64,000 nt of DNA, taken from Bryobacterales bacterium (GTDB taxonomy: Bacteria; Acidobacteriota; Terriglobia; Bryobacterales; Bryobacteraceae). The translations under genes were made by a program, and so were the position numbers. Below the pieces are notes generated by a model, which ran no database searches, was not told the DNA's origin, and saw nothing but the letters and a program-made list of their open reading frames with translations. Positions within the stretch are counted from its first letter, which is position 1; every line of letters starts with the position of its first letter. Of the stretch, positions 7,557-15,483 are shown piece by piece. The stretch is from the NCBI GenBank assembly GCA_025463005.1, contig JAOAPR010000231.1:1-64000 (forward strand). Reading direction: 5' to 3'.

Positions 7557-8675
7557 GTGTTTCGATTCGAGCTACAAGCCGTCTGCCCGGAGACAGGCGC
7601 CCGCGCGGGCATCCTGCACACCGCCCACGGCGACGTCGAGACCCCCGTGTTCATGCCGGTCGGAACGCAGGGAACCGTCAAGGGCGTCCTCGCGCGCGAT
7701 CTGATGAACGATCTGGACGCCAAGATCATCCTGGGCAACACCTATCATCTGTTTCTCCGGCCCGGACACGAGACAGTTCAGAAACTCGGCGGTCTCCACC
7801 GTTTCATGAACTGGCCCCGCGCGCTCCTCACTGATTCAGGGGGATTCCAGGTTTTTAGTTTAGACACCCTGCGCAAGGTCACCGAAGAAGGTGTGCTTTT
7901 CCGCTCGCACCTGAACGGCGATCAGCACTTCTTCACTCCTGAATCGACCATCGATGTCCAGCTCGCTCTGGGCAGCGACATTATGATGGTCCTCGACGAA
8001 TGCCTGGCCTATCCCGCCAGCCACGAAGCCGCGCGAGTTTCCACCGAGCGGACGTTACGCTGGGCCAGGGCCGGCTACGACCACTATCGGAGGTCTGCCG
8101 ACGGCCAGCATGCCTGCTTCCCCATCGTCCAGGGCTCCATGTTCGGCGATCTGCGGCGTCACTGCGCCGAGGAGCTGCTCCAACTGGACGCCGATGGCTA
8201 CGCGATTGGCGGGTTGTCAGTCGGCGAACCGCGCGCTTTGAGCCTCGAAATGACGGAAATCACCACACCCCTCCTGCCCGCCGACCGGCCCCGCTACGTC
8301 ATGGGTGTAGGCATGCCCGAGGAGCTGCCGGAATACGTGGCCCGCGGCGTCGACATGATGGATTGCGTCCTGCCGTCCCGCAATGCCCGTAACGGATACT
8401 TGTTTACATCGCAGGGGCGCGTGATCATCAAGCAAGCGCAATATAAAGATGATCCCCGCCCGATAGACGAGTCTTGTTCCTGCTACGCCTGCCGCAACTT
8501 TTCGCGCGCTTATCTTCGCCATCTGTTCCTGGCGGGAGAGATGACGTTCTCCACACTCGCGACCCTGCATAATTTGCGCCGGTACCTTGACATCATGGGT
8601 CAGATCAGGCAGGCTATACTGGTTGGAGAGTTCCCCACATTTCTGCGCGCACAGCGCGGGGCAGTGGTAACCTAG
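7557..8675 (+). CDS. tgt: tRNA-guanine (queuine) transglycosylase
   Basis: Exchanges G34 of tRNAs with GUN anticodons for the queuosine precursor preQ1. It has 372 residues, with a GTG start at 7557 behind AGGAG. The LTDSGGFQVFSL block (catalytic Asp at about 93), the substrate-recognition segment IGGLSVGEP, the second aspartate in MMDCVLPSRNARNG, and the zinc site CSCYAC with a later TLHNLRRY histidine are all present. It is followed after 20 bases by yajC, the classic tgt-yajC-secD-secF order known across many phyla. Confidence 0.97.
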   Translation: MFRFELQAVCPETGARAGILHTAHGDVETPVFMPVGTQGTVKGVLARDLMNDLDAKIILGNTYHLFLRPGHETVQKLGGLHRFMNWPRALLTDSGGFQVFSLDTLRKVTEEGVLFRSHLNGDQHFFTPESTIDVQLALGSDIMMVLDECLAYPASHEAARVSTERTLRWARAGYDHYRRSADGQHACFPIVQGSMFGDLRRHCAEELLQLDADGYAIGGLSVGEPRALSLEMTEITTPLLPADRPRYVMGVGMPEELPEYVARGVDMMDCVLPSRNARNGYLFTSQGRVIIKQAQYKDDPRPIDESCSCYACRNFSRAYLRHLFLAGEMTFSTLATLHNLRRYLDIMGQIRQAILVGEFPTFLRAQRGAVVT

Positions 8676-8695
8676 TAACCCGTAAAGATCTTCCG

Positions 8696-9022
8696 ATGCA
8701 AGACCTCGCCTTTTGGCTACAACAGCAGCCCGCGGCTAATCCGATCATCGGCTTTCTGCCCCTGATCTTCATCGTTGCCATTTTCTATTTCCTGGTGTTC
8801 ATGCCGATGCAGAGGCAGAAAAAACAGCAGGCGTCGATGCTGGCGGGACTGCAGGCGGGAAACGAAGTGGTGACCACGGGTGGGATCGTCGGCACTGTCG
8901 TGAGCGTGGCTCAGGACACCTTGATTGTGCGGGTGAAGCCGGATAACATCAAGCTGCAGATCTCGCGCAGCGCCGTGGCCAGCTTGGTGAACCCGGAGAA
9001 AGCACTGGAAGAGAAGAAGTAA
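8696..9022 (+). CDS. yajC: Preprotein translocase accessory subunit YajC
   Basis: Small inner-membrane protein (108 residues) that associates with SecDF at the SecYEG channel. One transmembrane helix at about residues 17-37 ends in VFMPMQRQKKQQ. It is followed by the conserved GNEVVTTGGIVGTVVSV motif and a basic cytoplasmic tail. It starts at ATG 8696, and secD begins ten bases after its stop. Confidence 0.95.
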   Translation: MQDLAFWLQQQPAANPIIGFLPLIFIVAIFYFLVFMPMQRQKKQQASMLAGLQAGNEVVTTGGIVGTVVSVAQDTLIVRVKPDNIKLQISRSAVASLVNPEKALEEKK

Positions 9023-9031
9023 CCAATCACT

Positions 9032-10636
9032 ATGAGCAGCACCAGAATCAGGCTTCTGATCATCGTTGCCGTAACGCTCGTATGTATCTACGGCATCATC
9101 GGCATTCCCACTTCGAAGGCGGCGCTGGTCGATAACTGGAAGAAGAACATCCGGCTCGGCACCGATCTCCAGGGCGGCAGCAACCTGATATATCAGATCC
9201 AGATGCAGGACGCCTTCAAGGGCGAAGCCGATACGGTCATCCAGCGCCTTCGCGATGAGCTGGCCAAGGCATCCATTCCGTTCGCGGACATGAACCGCAA
9301 CGATCCCGATTTTGACCACGCCAACAACATCCAGATCAACATCACCGGCGTGCCCGCGACCAAAGCTGGCGATTTCCGGACGATCGTGAACGATAACTTC
9401 GGCGCGGTGTGGATTCTCACCACGGTGAACGAAACCGATTATCGTCTCACCATGAAGCCCAGCGAGGCCCTTAGAGTACGGACTGACACGCTCACGCAGA
9501 CCATCAACACCATCGAAAAGAAGATCAACGGTCTCGGGCTGGCCGAATCGAGCGTACAGCAGCGTGGGGAATCGCAGATTTTGGTGACGCTGCCGGGCGT
9601 GGACGATCCTGCGCGGATCAAGCAGATCCTCCAGACGGCCGCAATCCTCGAACTTTACGAAGTCCAGGGCGGTCCGTTCGCCTCCCGGGAAGAAGCCATG
9701 CAGAGCAAAAACGGCATTTTGCCGCTGAGCTCGCAGATCCTTTCGACGGGCGTTCGCGGCGGCACTCCCACCGAATACTACATCCTGGCGCGCACGCCCG
9801 TAGTTAGAGGGCAGGACTTGCGCGACGCCAAGCCGGTGCAGAACGGCCAGACCGGAGGCTGGGAGACGAACTTCGTGCTGACCCAGGACGCGGCCAAGCG
9901 TTTCGAGCGGTTCACCGGGGCGCATATTCGCGACCGGCTGGCGATCGTGCTGGACAAGAAGGTTTTGAGCGCGCCGACCATCGAGGCCAAAATCAGCGAC
10001 AACGGCGTGATCACCAACATGGGCGGCCATGACGCCGCGGCTGATCTGGCGCTGAATCTGCGCGCCGGATCGCTTCCGGCTAGCCTCGTGAATATGGAGG
10101 AGCGATCGGTGGGACCGTCGCTGGGAGCCGATTCCATCCGGCAGGGCGTGGCGAGCGGCATCGCAGGCGTGATCGCGGTGGTCACCATCATGTTGATCTA
10201 TTACAAGCGCAGCGGCATCAACGCGACTCTGGCTCTGATCCTGAACGCGCTGATTTTGATCGCCGCGTTGAGCTACTTCGAGGCTGTACTGACGCTGCCC
10301 GGTATCGCCGGCATCATCTTGACCATCGGTATGGCGGTAGACTCCAATGTGCTGATTTTTGAGCGCATACGGGAAGAGCTACGGGCCGGCAAGGCGGCCA
10401 TCGCGGCGGTCGATGCGGGTTTCGGCAAGGCTTTCCTGACCATCATCGACACGCACGTAACTACGATTGTTTCCTGCTGTTTCCTGTTCCTCTTCGGCAC
10501 CGGTCCGGTTAAAGGGTTTGCGGTGACTCTGGTCATCGGTTTGTTCGCCAACGTGTTCACCGCAGTGTTTGTTTCCCGTACCATCTTCAATTGGGAACTC
10601 AGTGGGCAGAAGCGGGCAGTAACGCTCAGTATTTGA
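9032..10636 (+). CDS. secD: Protein translocase subunit SecD
   Basis: RND-family membrane protein that uses the proton gradient to complete protein export with SecF. At 534 residues it has an N-terminal membrane segment (about 8-26), then RLGTDLQGGSNLIYQI (D1 motif) and the large periplasmic P1 region with the internal repeat ending in ARIKQILQTAAILELYEV. ALNLRAGSLPASL precedes the C-terminal block of five helices, which contains GIAGIILTIGMAVDSNVLIFERIREEL. It belongs to the operon with yajC and secF. Confidence 0.96.
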   Translation: MSSTRIRLLIIVAVTLVCIYGIIGIPTSKAALVDNWKKNIRLGTDLQGGSNLIYQIQMQDAFKGEADTVIQRLRDELAKASIPFADMNRNDPDFDHANNIQINITGVPATKAGDFRTIVNDNFGAVWILTTVNETDYRLTMKPSEALRVRTDTLTQTINTIEKKINGLGLAESSVQQRGESQILVTLPGVDDPARIKQILQTAAILELYEVQGGPFASREEAMQSKNGILPLSSQILSTGVRGGTPTEYYILARTPVVRGQDLRDAKPVQNGQTGGWETNFVLTQDAAKRFERFTGAHIRDRLAIVLDKKVLSAPTIEAKISDNGVITNMGGHDAAADLALNLRAGSLPASLVNMEERSVGPSLGADSIRQGVASGIAGVIAVVTIMLIYYKRSGINATLALILNALILIAALSYFEAVLTLPGIAGIILTIGMAVDSNVLIFERIREELRAGKAAIAAVDAGFGKAFLTIIDTHVTTIVSCCFLFLFGTGPVKGFAVTLVIGLFANVFTAVFVSRTIFNWELSGQKRAVTLSI

Positions 10637-10765
10637 ATGGTTTGCTCGACTCGTTTAAAGATGCAGGTTTGTGGTAGCCTGGATCGTTTTGAAAATATTA
10701 TGAAACGCGGGAACTATTTTGCGCGGGCCGGTGTCTGACACTCTAGGCCGGCAGTAACGGGCTCA
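10637..10765 (+). other. secD-secF spacer with hairpin and candidate -10
   Basis: This 129-base spacer is unusually long for a secD-secF pair. It holds an AT-rich stretch with a possible -10 box TATTAT at 10696-10701. It also holds a compound hairpin at 10726-10752: GCCGG with CCGGC outside, and GTGTC-T-GACAC inside. There is no T-run after the hairpin, so it is not a standard terminator. I see no gene here. The spacer may give secF its own promoter. Confidence 0.5.
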
Positions 10766-11962
10766 ATGGAATTATTCAAGAACACCAACTTCGATTTTCT
10801 CGGCAAGAAGTGGCCCTTCATCGGCTTATCTTTAGTGTTGACAGCGGCGGGTTTGATCAGTATCGGCATGAAAGGTATGCGCTACGGGATCGACTTTAAG
10901 GGGGGCGCCCAGATCTGGCTGCGCTTCGCCCAGGAGCCGCCCGTCCAGCAGATCCGCGCGGCGCTCGAAAGCAAGATGCCGGGCGAGATTTCAGTGCAGC
11001 AGATCACCGGAAAACCGGAGGTTTTGATCGGCACCGAGATCAAGGACGAGAAGCAGTTGAACGCCAACCGGCAGTTGATTGAGGAAGTCCTGCGGGGAAT
11101 GTACGGTGGTACCGACGGAAAGATCGATTTGAACAACGCCTCCGCCACGGAATTGGCCGATCGGCTGCGTGGGCCGTTGCAGCAAGCCGGGGTTCCACTC
11201 TCCGAGCAGGAATTGCAGGATCTGTGCGCCGAGATCAGCGCCTATCGCAGCAGTCATGGCGGCATCCTGCGCTCCATCGACGAACTTGCCGGCGTGAAGG
11301 GCGTAACGCCAAAGGTCATTGAGGCCCTGAAAGCCAACGTGACCCTGGGGCCGTTCACAATTTTGCAGACCGAAGTCGTCGGCCCTAAGATTGGCGACGA
11401 GTTGCGGCGGCAAGCCGTCCTGGCCACGCTCTACGCGCTGGCCGGAATGCTGGTATACATCGCATTCCGCTTCGAGTGGATTTATGGCGTAGCCGCGGTA
11501 GTGGCCGTATTTCACGACACCATCATCACCATTGGCCTTTTCTCGCTGTTCAACAAGCCGATTTCGCTGACCGTGGTGGCGGCCCTGCTGACCCTGGTTG
11601 GTTATTCGATGAATGACACGATCGTGGTGTTCGACCGGATTCGCGAAAATCTGAAGATGGTGCGCCGCGAGTCGCTGGAAAACGTGATCAACCTGAGTAT
11701 CAATCAAACCTTGAGCCGGACCGTGCTGACCAGCGGCCTCACGCTGCTGACTGCCTTGGCGCTCTGGCTGTTCGGGGGAGACGTGCTGAACGGGTTTTCA
11801 TTCGCCCTGGTGATGGGTATTATCGTGGGGACGTACTCTTCGGTTTTTATCGCCAGTCCAATTTTGGTATTCTGGCAGAACTTCCGCGGGAAGGGAAAAC
11901 CTGCCGCGGCTGCGCCGGCGCCTCGGGAGACAGCTGGCCAGCGAAAGGCAATGCGAGGGTAA
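10766..11962 (+). CDS. secF: Protein translocase subunit SecF with helix-hairpin-helix insertion
   Basis: Partner of SecD, 398 residues rather than the usual about 300-320. The first helix (about 15-35) is followed by YGIDFKGGAQIWLRF, and the later QTEVVGPKIGDELRRQAV and GYSMNDTIVVFDRIRENL segments are typical SecF. The extra length is a segment at about residues 119-191, in the first periplasmic domain, that begins KIDLNNASATEL and continues with ISAYRSSHGGILRSIDELAGVKG. This is the pattern of ComEA/GspK-type helix-hairpin-helix domains. The C-terminus is Ala/Pro/Lys-rich. Confidence 0.95.
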   Translation: MELFKNTNFDFLGKKWPFIGLSLVLTAAGLISIGMKGMRYGIDFKGGAQIWLRFAQEPPVQQIRAALESKMPGEISVQQITGKPEVLIGTEIKDEKQLNANRQLIEEVLRGMYGGTDGKIDLNNASATELADRLRGPLQQAGVPLSEQELQDLCAEISAYRSSHGGILRSIDELAGVKGVTPKVIEALKANVTLGPFTILQTEVVGPKIGDELRRQAVLATLYALAGMLVYIAFRFEWIYGVAAVVAVFHDTIITIGLFSLFNKPISLTVVAALLTLVGYSMNDTIVVFDRIRENLKMVRRESLENVINLSINQTLSRTVLTSGLTLLTALALWLFGGDVLNGFSFALVMGIIVGTYSSVFIASPILVFWQNFRGKGKPAAAAPAPRETAGQRKAMRG

Positions 11963-11995
11963 TGCAGCGCTGCTGGGGAAATAGGAGAACGGGAG

Positions 11996-12730
11996 ATGTT
12001 TAATCAAACCTTCGTAGACGGAGTTGGGAAAACAAACAAGAGCTGGACCGTAACGGTGTCCTTCCTTGTCCAGATCGGGATTATCGGGGTGTTGGTTATT
12101 CTCCCTCTGATCTTCACTGATGTGCTGCCAAAAGCCCAGTTGGTCAGTTTGCTGCAAGCGCCCGCGCCGCCGCCTCCGCCGCCTCCTCCGCCTCCTCCTA
12201 CGCCCGTTAAGGTCATCAAAGTTCCGCCGCGCCAGTTTGACGCCGGGAAGCTGATGGCCCCCAAGGCGATTCCGAAAGATATCGCGATTATCAAAGAGGA
12301 AGAGCTTCCGCCCTCGGTTTCGAGCGTTGCGGTGATCGGCGTCCCGGGCGGCGTTCCTGGTGGAACGCCCTCCATCGGAAATCTTGCAGGCATCGCGCCT
12401 CCGCCGCCACCCCCCCCGCCACCGCCCCCGAAGGAAAACAAGCCGGTGACGGTGGGTGGAAAGGTGTTCGAAGGGCGCATCGTGAAACGCGTCCCGCCGG
12501 ACTATCCGCGAGTCGCGAAACTCGCTCGCGTGCAGGGTGCGGTCCGTTATACCGCGGTGATCGGGAAAGATGGCAAGATCCGGGACCTGAAGTACGTCTC
12601 TGGTCCGGCCATGCTGGCAACCCCGGAAGTGATGAGGGCCGTATCGGAATGGGAATATCAGCCTTATCTGCTGAACAATGAGCCGGTGGATGTTATTACA
12701 GAGATTACGGTGAATTTTGTATTGAACTAG
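11996..12730 (+). CDS. tonB: TonB-family energy transducer
   Basis: A 244-residue inner-membrane anchored protein that passes ExbB/ExbD energy to outer-membrane receptors. It has one transmembrane helix at about 20-41 and a first polyproline tract (PAPPPPPPPPPPPTPVKV, about 56-72). A second tract follows at about 138-147, and the C-terminal TonB fold starts at GRIVKRVPPDYPRVAKLARVQGAV. It ends with EITVNFVLN. AGGAGAACGGGAG precedes the ATG. It is directly followed by exbB, so this is one energising complex. Confidence 0.93.
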   Translation: MFNQTFVDGVGKTNKSWTVTVSFLVQIGIIGVLVILPLIFTDVLPKAQLVSLLQAPAPPPPPPPPPPPTPVKVIKVPPRQFDAGKLMAPKAIPKDIAIIKEEELPPSVSSVAVIGVPGGVPGGTPSIGNLAGIAPPPPPPPPPPPKENKPVTVGGKVFEGRIVKRVPPDYPRVAKLARVQGAVRYTAVIGKDGKIRDLKYVSGPAMLATPEVMRAVSEWEYQPYLLNNEPVDVITEITVNFVLN

Positions 12731-12788
12731 TAGCGGCCGCGGCGTGCGAAGCGTCCGCGGTCCAAATCAACTCGCAGGAGACTAAATC

Positions 12789-13523
12789 ATGGTTTTACAG
12801 TTGCACAATTGGGCGTTCATGCTCCTTCAGGAACGGGCGGTAAGCTTCGACCTGATGACTATGTGGTCCAACATGCAGTGGCCCGCCCGCACAGTCGTTA
12901 TCGTGCTGTTCATTATGTCGGCGTGGTCCATTGGCGTGATGATCGATCGCTGGATCGCTTATAACGGAGCGCGCAAGCAGTCCCGCGCCTTCGCCCCGGC
13001 CGTGGCCGGAGCGTTGCGTGAGGGCAAGCTGGATGAAGCGATCAAGATTGCCGACCGTTACGGTAAGAGCCACCTGGCCAAGGTAGTGGTGGCTGGGCTA
13101 CAGGAATTTCGGGCGCACCAGTTGAGCTCGGAAATCTCGGGTGAAGAGATTGAGGCTTCCAAACGCGCCCTGGAACGCGCGCAAGCCATCGTGCACGCCG
13201 AACTGAAGCGCGGCGTCTCGACCCTGGCGACGATCGCCTCCTCGTCCCCCTTTGTGGGACTGCTCGGAACGGTGGTCGGCATCATCAACGCGTTCAAAGG
13301 AATTGCGACGGAGAAATCCAGCGGTCTGAGCGCGGTAGCCGGAGGTATTTCGGAAGCCCTGGTCACCACCGCCGTCGGTCTGTTGGTCGCCATCCCCGCG
13401 GTCTGGATGTACAACTATTTCAGCAACCGCGTGGAAGCGTTCGACGTCGAGATGGGTAACTCCAGCTCGGAACTGATCGACTACTTCCTCAAGCGGACCC
13501 AGCGGGCCAGCGCGACGAAGTAA
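12789..13523 (+). CDS. exbB: MotA/TolQ/ExbB proton-channel protein
   Basis: A 244-residue membrane protein, stator subunit of the TonB (or Tol) motor. There is a first helix after about residue 30 (WPARTVVIVLFIMSAWSIGVMID), then a cytoplasmic loop. Two further helices carry the family motif SSPFVGLLGTVVGIINAFKGIA and the ALVTTAVGLLVAIPAVWMYNYF block. The start at ATG 12789 follows CAGGAG. Immediate neighbours are tonB and two exbD genes; no pal or tolB is seen in this window. Confidence 0.93.
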   Translation: MVLQLHNWAFMLLQERAVSFDLMTMWSNMQWPARTVVIVLFIMSAWSIGVMIDRWIAYNGARKQSRAFAPAVAGALREGKLDEAIKIADRYGKSHLAKVVVAGLQEFRAHQLSSEISGEEIEASKRALERAQAIVHAELKRGVSTLATIASSSPFVGLLGTVVGIINAFKGIATEKSSGLSAVAGGISEALVTTAVGLLVAIPAVWMYNYFSNRVEAFDVEMGNSSSELIDYFLKRTQRASATK

Positions 13524-13628
13524 AGCGTCCGACGCATTTTGCGGCTGTAGGCCTTTTGCGAGTGGAAGGACGGGGCGTCGCCTCCTGCGGCGCCTCGTTC
13601 TGAAAGTTGAAATTACGGGAGTATTGAA

Positions 13629-14081
13629 ATGAAGAAGCCGGAAGCGCCACAGGTCGTCTCTGAGATCAACGTCACACCGATGGTGGACGTCATGCTCGTG
13701 CTGCTGATCATTTTCATCGTGATCACGCCCTTGCTCACCAAGGGTGTCACCGTGGAGTATGTAAAAGCCAAGAATCCGATCGCCATGCAGAACGCCGACA
13801 AGGAAGACGCGATTCTGATATCGGTTTCGCGCAACGGGCAGTCGTTCCTGAGCCCCGGCAATAAACAGGTCTCCCTGGATGAGCTACCCACGAAAGTCCA
13901 GGATCTGCTGACCAATAAGCTGGATAAGACCGTGTACATCAGGGCTGACGCTCGGGCCAAGTATCAGGCAGTGGAAGACGTGGTGGACAATTTGCGGGCC
14001 GCCGGCGTGGATCAGCTCGGGTTGATCACCGAGACTCCCCAGGGTGCGGGGCAGGCGACCACCGCAACTCCGGTTCGTTAG
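13629..14081 (+). CDS. exbD: ExbD/TolR-family protein, first copy
   Basis: 150 residues. A short cytoplasmic start, then INVTPMVDVMLVLLIIFIVITPL, where the membrane aspartate of the VDVML motif is the proton-carrying residue. A periplasmic domain follows with VYIRADARAKYQAVEDVVDNLRAAGV, typical of ExbD. The ATG follows ACGGGAG. This copy and the next are distinct paralogues: this one has a TKGVTVEYVKAKNPIAM linker, the other a basic QPPKKDQPQKQ linker. Confidence 0.93.
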   Translation: MKKPEAPQVVSEINVTPMVDVMLVLLIIFIVITPLLTKGVTVEYVKAKNPIAMQNADKEDAILISVSRNGQSFLSPGNKQVSLDELPTKVQDLLTNKLDKTVYIRADARAKYQAVEDVVDNLRAAGVDQLGLITETPQGAGQATTATPVR

Positions 14082-14112
14082 ATTTCGTTCGGGTTGGCAA
14101 GGAGAATTTTTT

Positions 14113-14535
14113 ATGGCAATGAACGTAGGCGGCGGAGGTCGGGTTCAGGCGAACATTAACGTCACGCCGCTCATCGACGTGCTTCTGGTGCTGCTGATCA
14201 TCTTCATGGTGATCACGCCCCTGACGCCTTACGGGCTGGAGGCCATCGCGCCGCAGCCGCCCAAAAAGGATCAACCCCAAAAACAGGACGAGCGCACCGT
14301 TGTCATCCAGATCGAAAAGGACCGGTCGATGAAGATCAACGAGGAGCCCACCGATTTCGACAGACTGGGTCCCCGGCTGGAGCAAGTGTTCAAAACCCGC
14401 GCCGAACGCGTGGTGTTCGTGAAAGGTGATCCGGATCTGGATTACCAAACAGTCGCGCGAGCGATCGATATCGCCCGCGGCGCCGGCATCGATAAGATCG
14501 GATTGATGACGCCCAAGATCGAAGCAGGCGAGTAA
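14113..14535 (+). CDS. exbD: ExbD/TolR-family protein, second copy
   Basis: 140 residues starting at ATG 14113 (MAMNVGGGGR) behind AAGGAG. A longer frame from 14044 overlaps the previous gene and lacks a ribosome-binding site. INVTPLIDVLLVLLIIFMVITPL holds the conserved membrane aspartate, and the periplasmic part ends with YQTVARAIDIARGAGIDKIGLMTPK. Two ExbD paralogues with one ExbB and one TonB suggest a heteromeric ExbD pair in the same motor. That is inferred from the arrangement. Confidence 0.92.
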   Translation: MAMNVGGGGRVQANINVTPLIDVLLVLLIIFMVITPLTPYGLEAIAPQPPKKDQPQKQDERTVVIQIEKDRSMKINEEPTDFDRLGPRLEQVFKTRAERVVFVKGDPDLDYQTVARAIDIARGAGIDKIGLMTPKIEAGE

Positions 14536-14559
14536 TTATCGACGAGGAGAAGAAGTGTT

Positions 14560-15402
14560 ATGCGCAGAATACCGACCCTGAGCGTGGCTCTGCTCGCCGC
14601 GGCCATCATCCTGGCGGGGACCGGCTGCAGTTATCTTAAGTCCCGCGATCACCTCAATCAGGGAATCGCGTCCTACCGAAACGCCAAGTACAACGACGCC
14701 GTGGATCATTTCGAGCAGGCCATCAAGCTCGATCCGCAATGGTCTACGCCGCGGCTGTATCTGGCGACCTCCTACATGGTCCAATGGATCCCCGGCGCGG
14801 AATCGCCGGAGAATCTCCAGTTCGCAAAGAAGGCCAAGGATGAGTTCCAGGCGGTCCTGGACAAGGACCCCAATGACAAGACCGCTCTCGCGTCTCTGGC
14901 AATGCTGGCCTTCAATCAGGCGCAATCCCTGCCGCTCGATCAGAAGCTGAAGATGTTCGACGAATCGGGCAAGTGGCAGCGCCGCCGCCTTGAAGTGGAC
15001 CCCAAGGAAAAGGAAGCCTACTACAGCCTGGGCGTGATCGCCTATCAGAAGTGGATCCCGGCGCTGATGACCGCCCGCTCCAATCTGCGGATGAGGCCCG
15101 AAGATCCGGGCCCCCTCAAAGACAAAAAGGTCAAGGAAGAACTGAAATCGCAGTACGGCGGCATCGTCGACGAAGGCATGCAGGACCTGAACAAGGCCCT
15201 GGAAATCGATCCGGAATACGACGACGCCATGGCGTACCTGAATCTTCTGACGCGTGAGCGCGCCGACCTCCTGGACAGCCAGGACGAGTATAAGAAACAG
15301 GTGGAGATCGCCGACGGCTGGCTCCAGAAGGCTTTGGATACCAAGAAGATCAAGGCTGCCCGCGCGGCCAAGGCTCCCACTGGCATCCATCAGGAAAATT
15401 AG
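14560..15402 (+). CDS. TPR-repeat lipoprotein
   Basis: 280 residues with a type II signal peptide: hydrophobic core then LAGTGC, Cys23 being the lipid-attachment site. Tetratricopeptide-like motifs follow, clearest at SYRNAKYNDAVDHFEQAIKLDP (about 43-64), at KKAKDEFQAVLDKDPNDKTALASLAMLAF, and near the C-terminus (LNKALEIDPEYDDAMAYLNLL). Specific function is unknown. Position right after the TonB-ExbB-ExbD set suggests a periplasmic scaffold associated with that complex. Confidence 0.85.
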   Translation: MRRIPTLSVALLAAAIILAGTGCSYLKSRDHLNQGIASYRNAKYNDAVDHFEQAIKLDPQWSTPRLYLATSYMVQWIPGAESPENLQFAKKAKDEFQAVLDKDPNDKTALASLAMLAFNQAQSLPLDQKLKMFDESGKWQRRRLEVDPKEKEAYYSLGVIAYQKWIPALMTARSNLRMRPEDPGPLKDKKVKEELKSQYGGIVDEGMQDLNKALEIDPEYDDAMAYLNLLTRERADLLDSQDEYKKQVEIADGWLQKALDTKKIKAARAAKAPTGIHQEN

Positions 15403-15483
15403 CCGATTGCACTCTATGAGAGGCGGCCTCCGGGCCCGTCTTTAGCTCGCTAGTTTACTGCTTCGCTACACTGGTATCACTGG

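Noticed and set aside
8717-10030. 437-codon minus-strand frame opposite yajC and secD
   Set aside because: Antisense to two well-conserved genes; no protein-like features.
12004-12480. Minus-strand frame with long glycine runs opposite tonB
   Set aside because: The Gly runs are the reverse complement of the polyproline codons of TonB.
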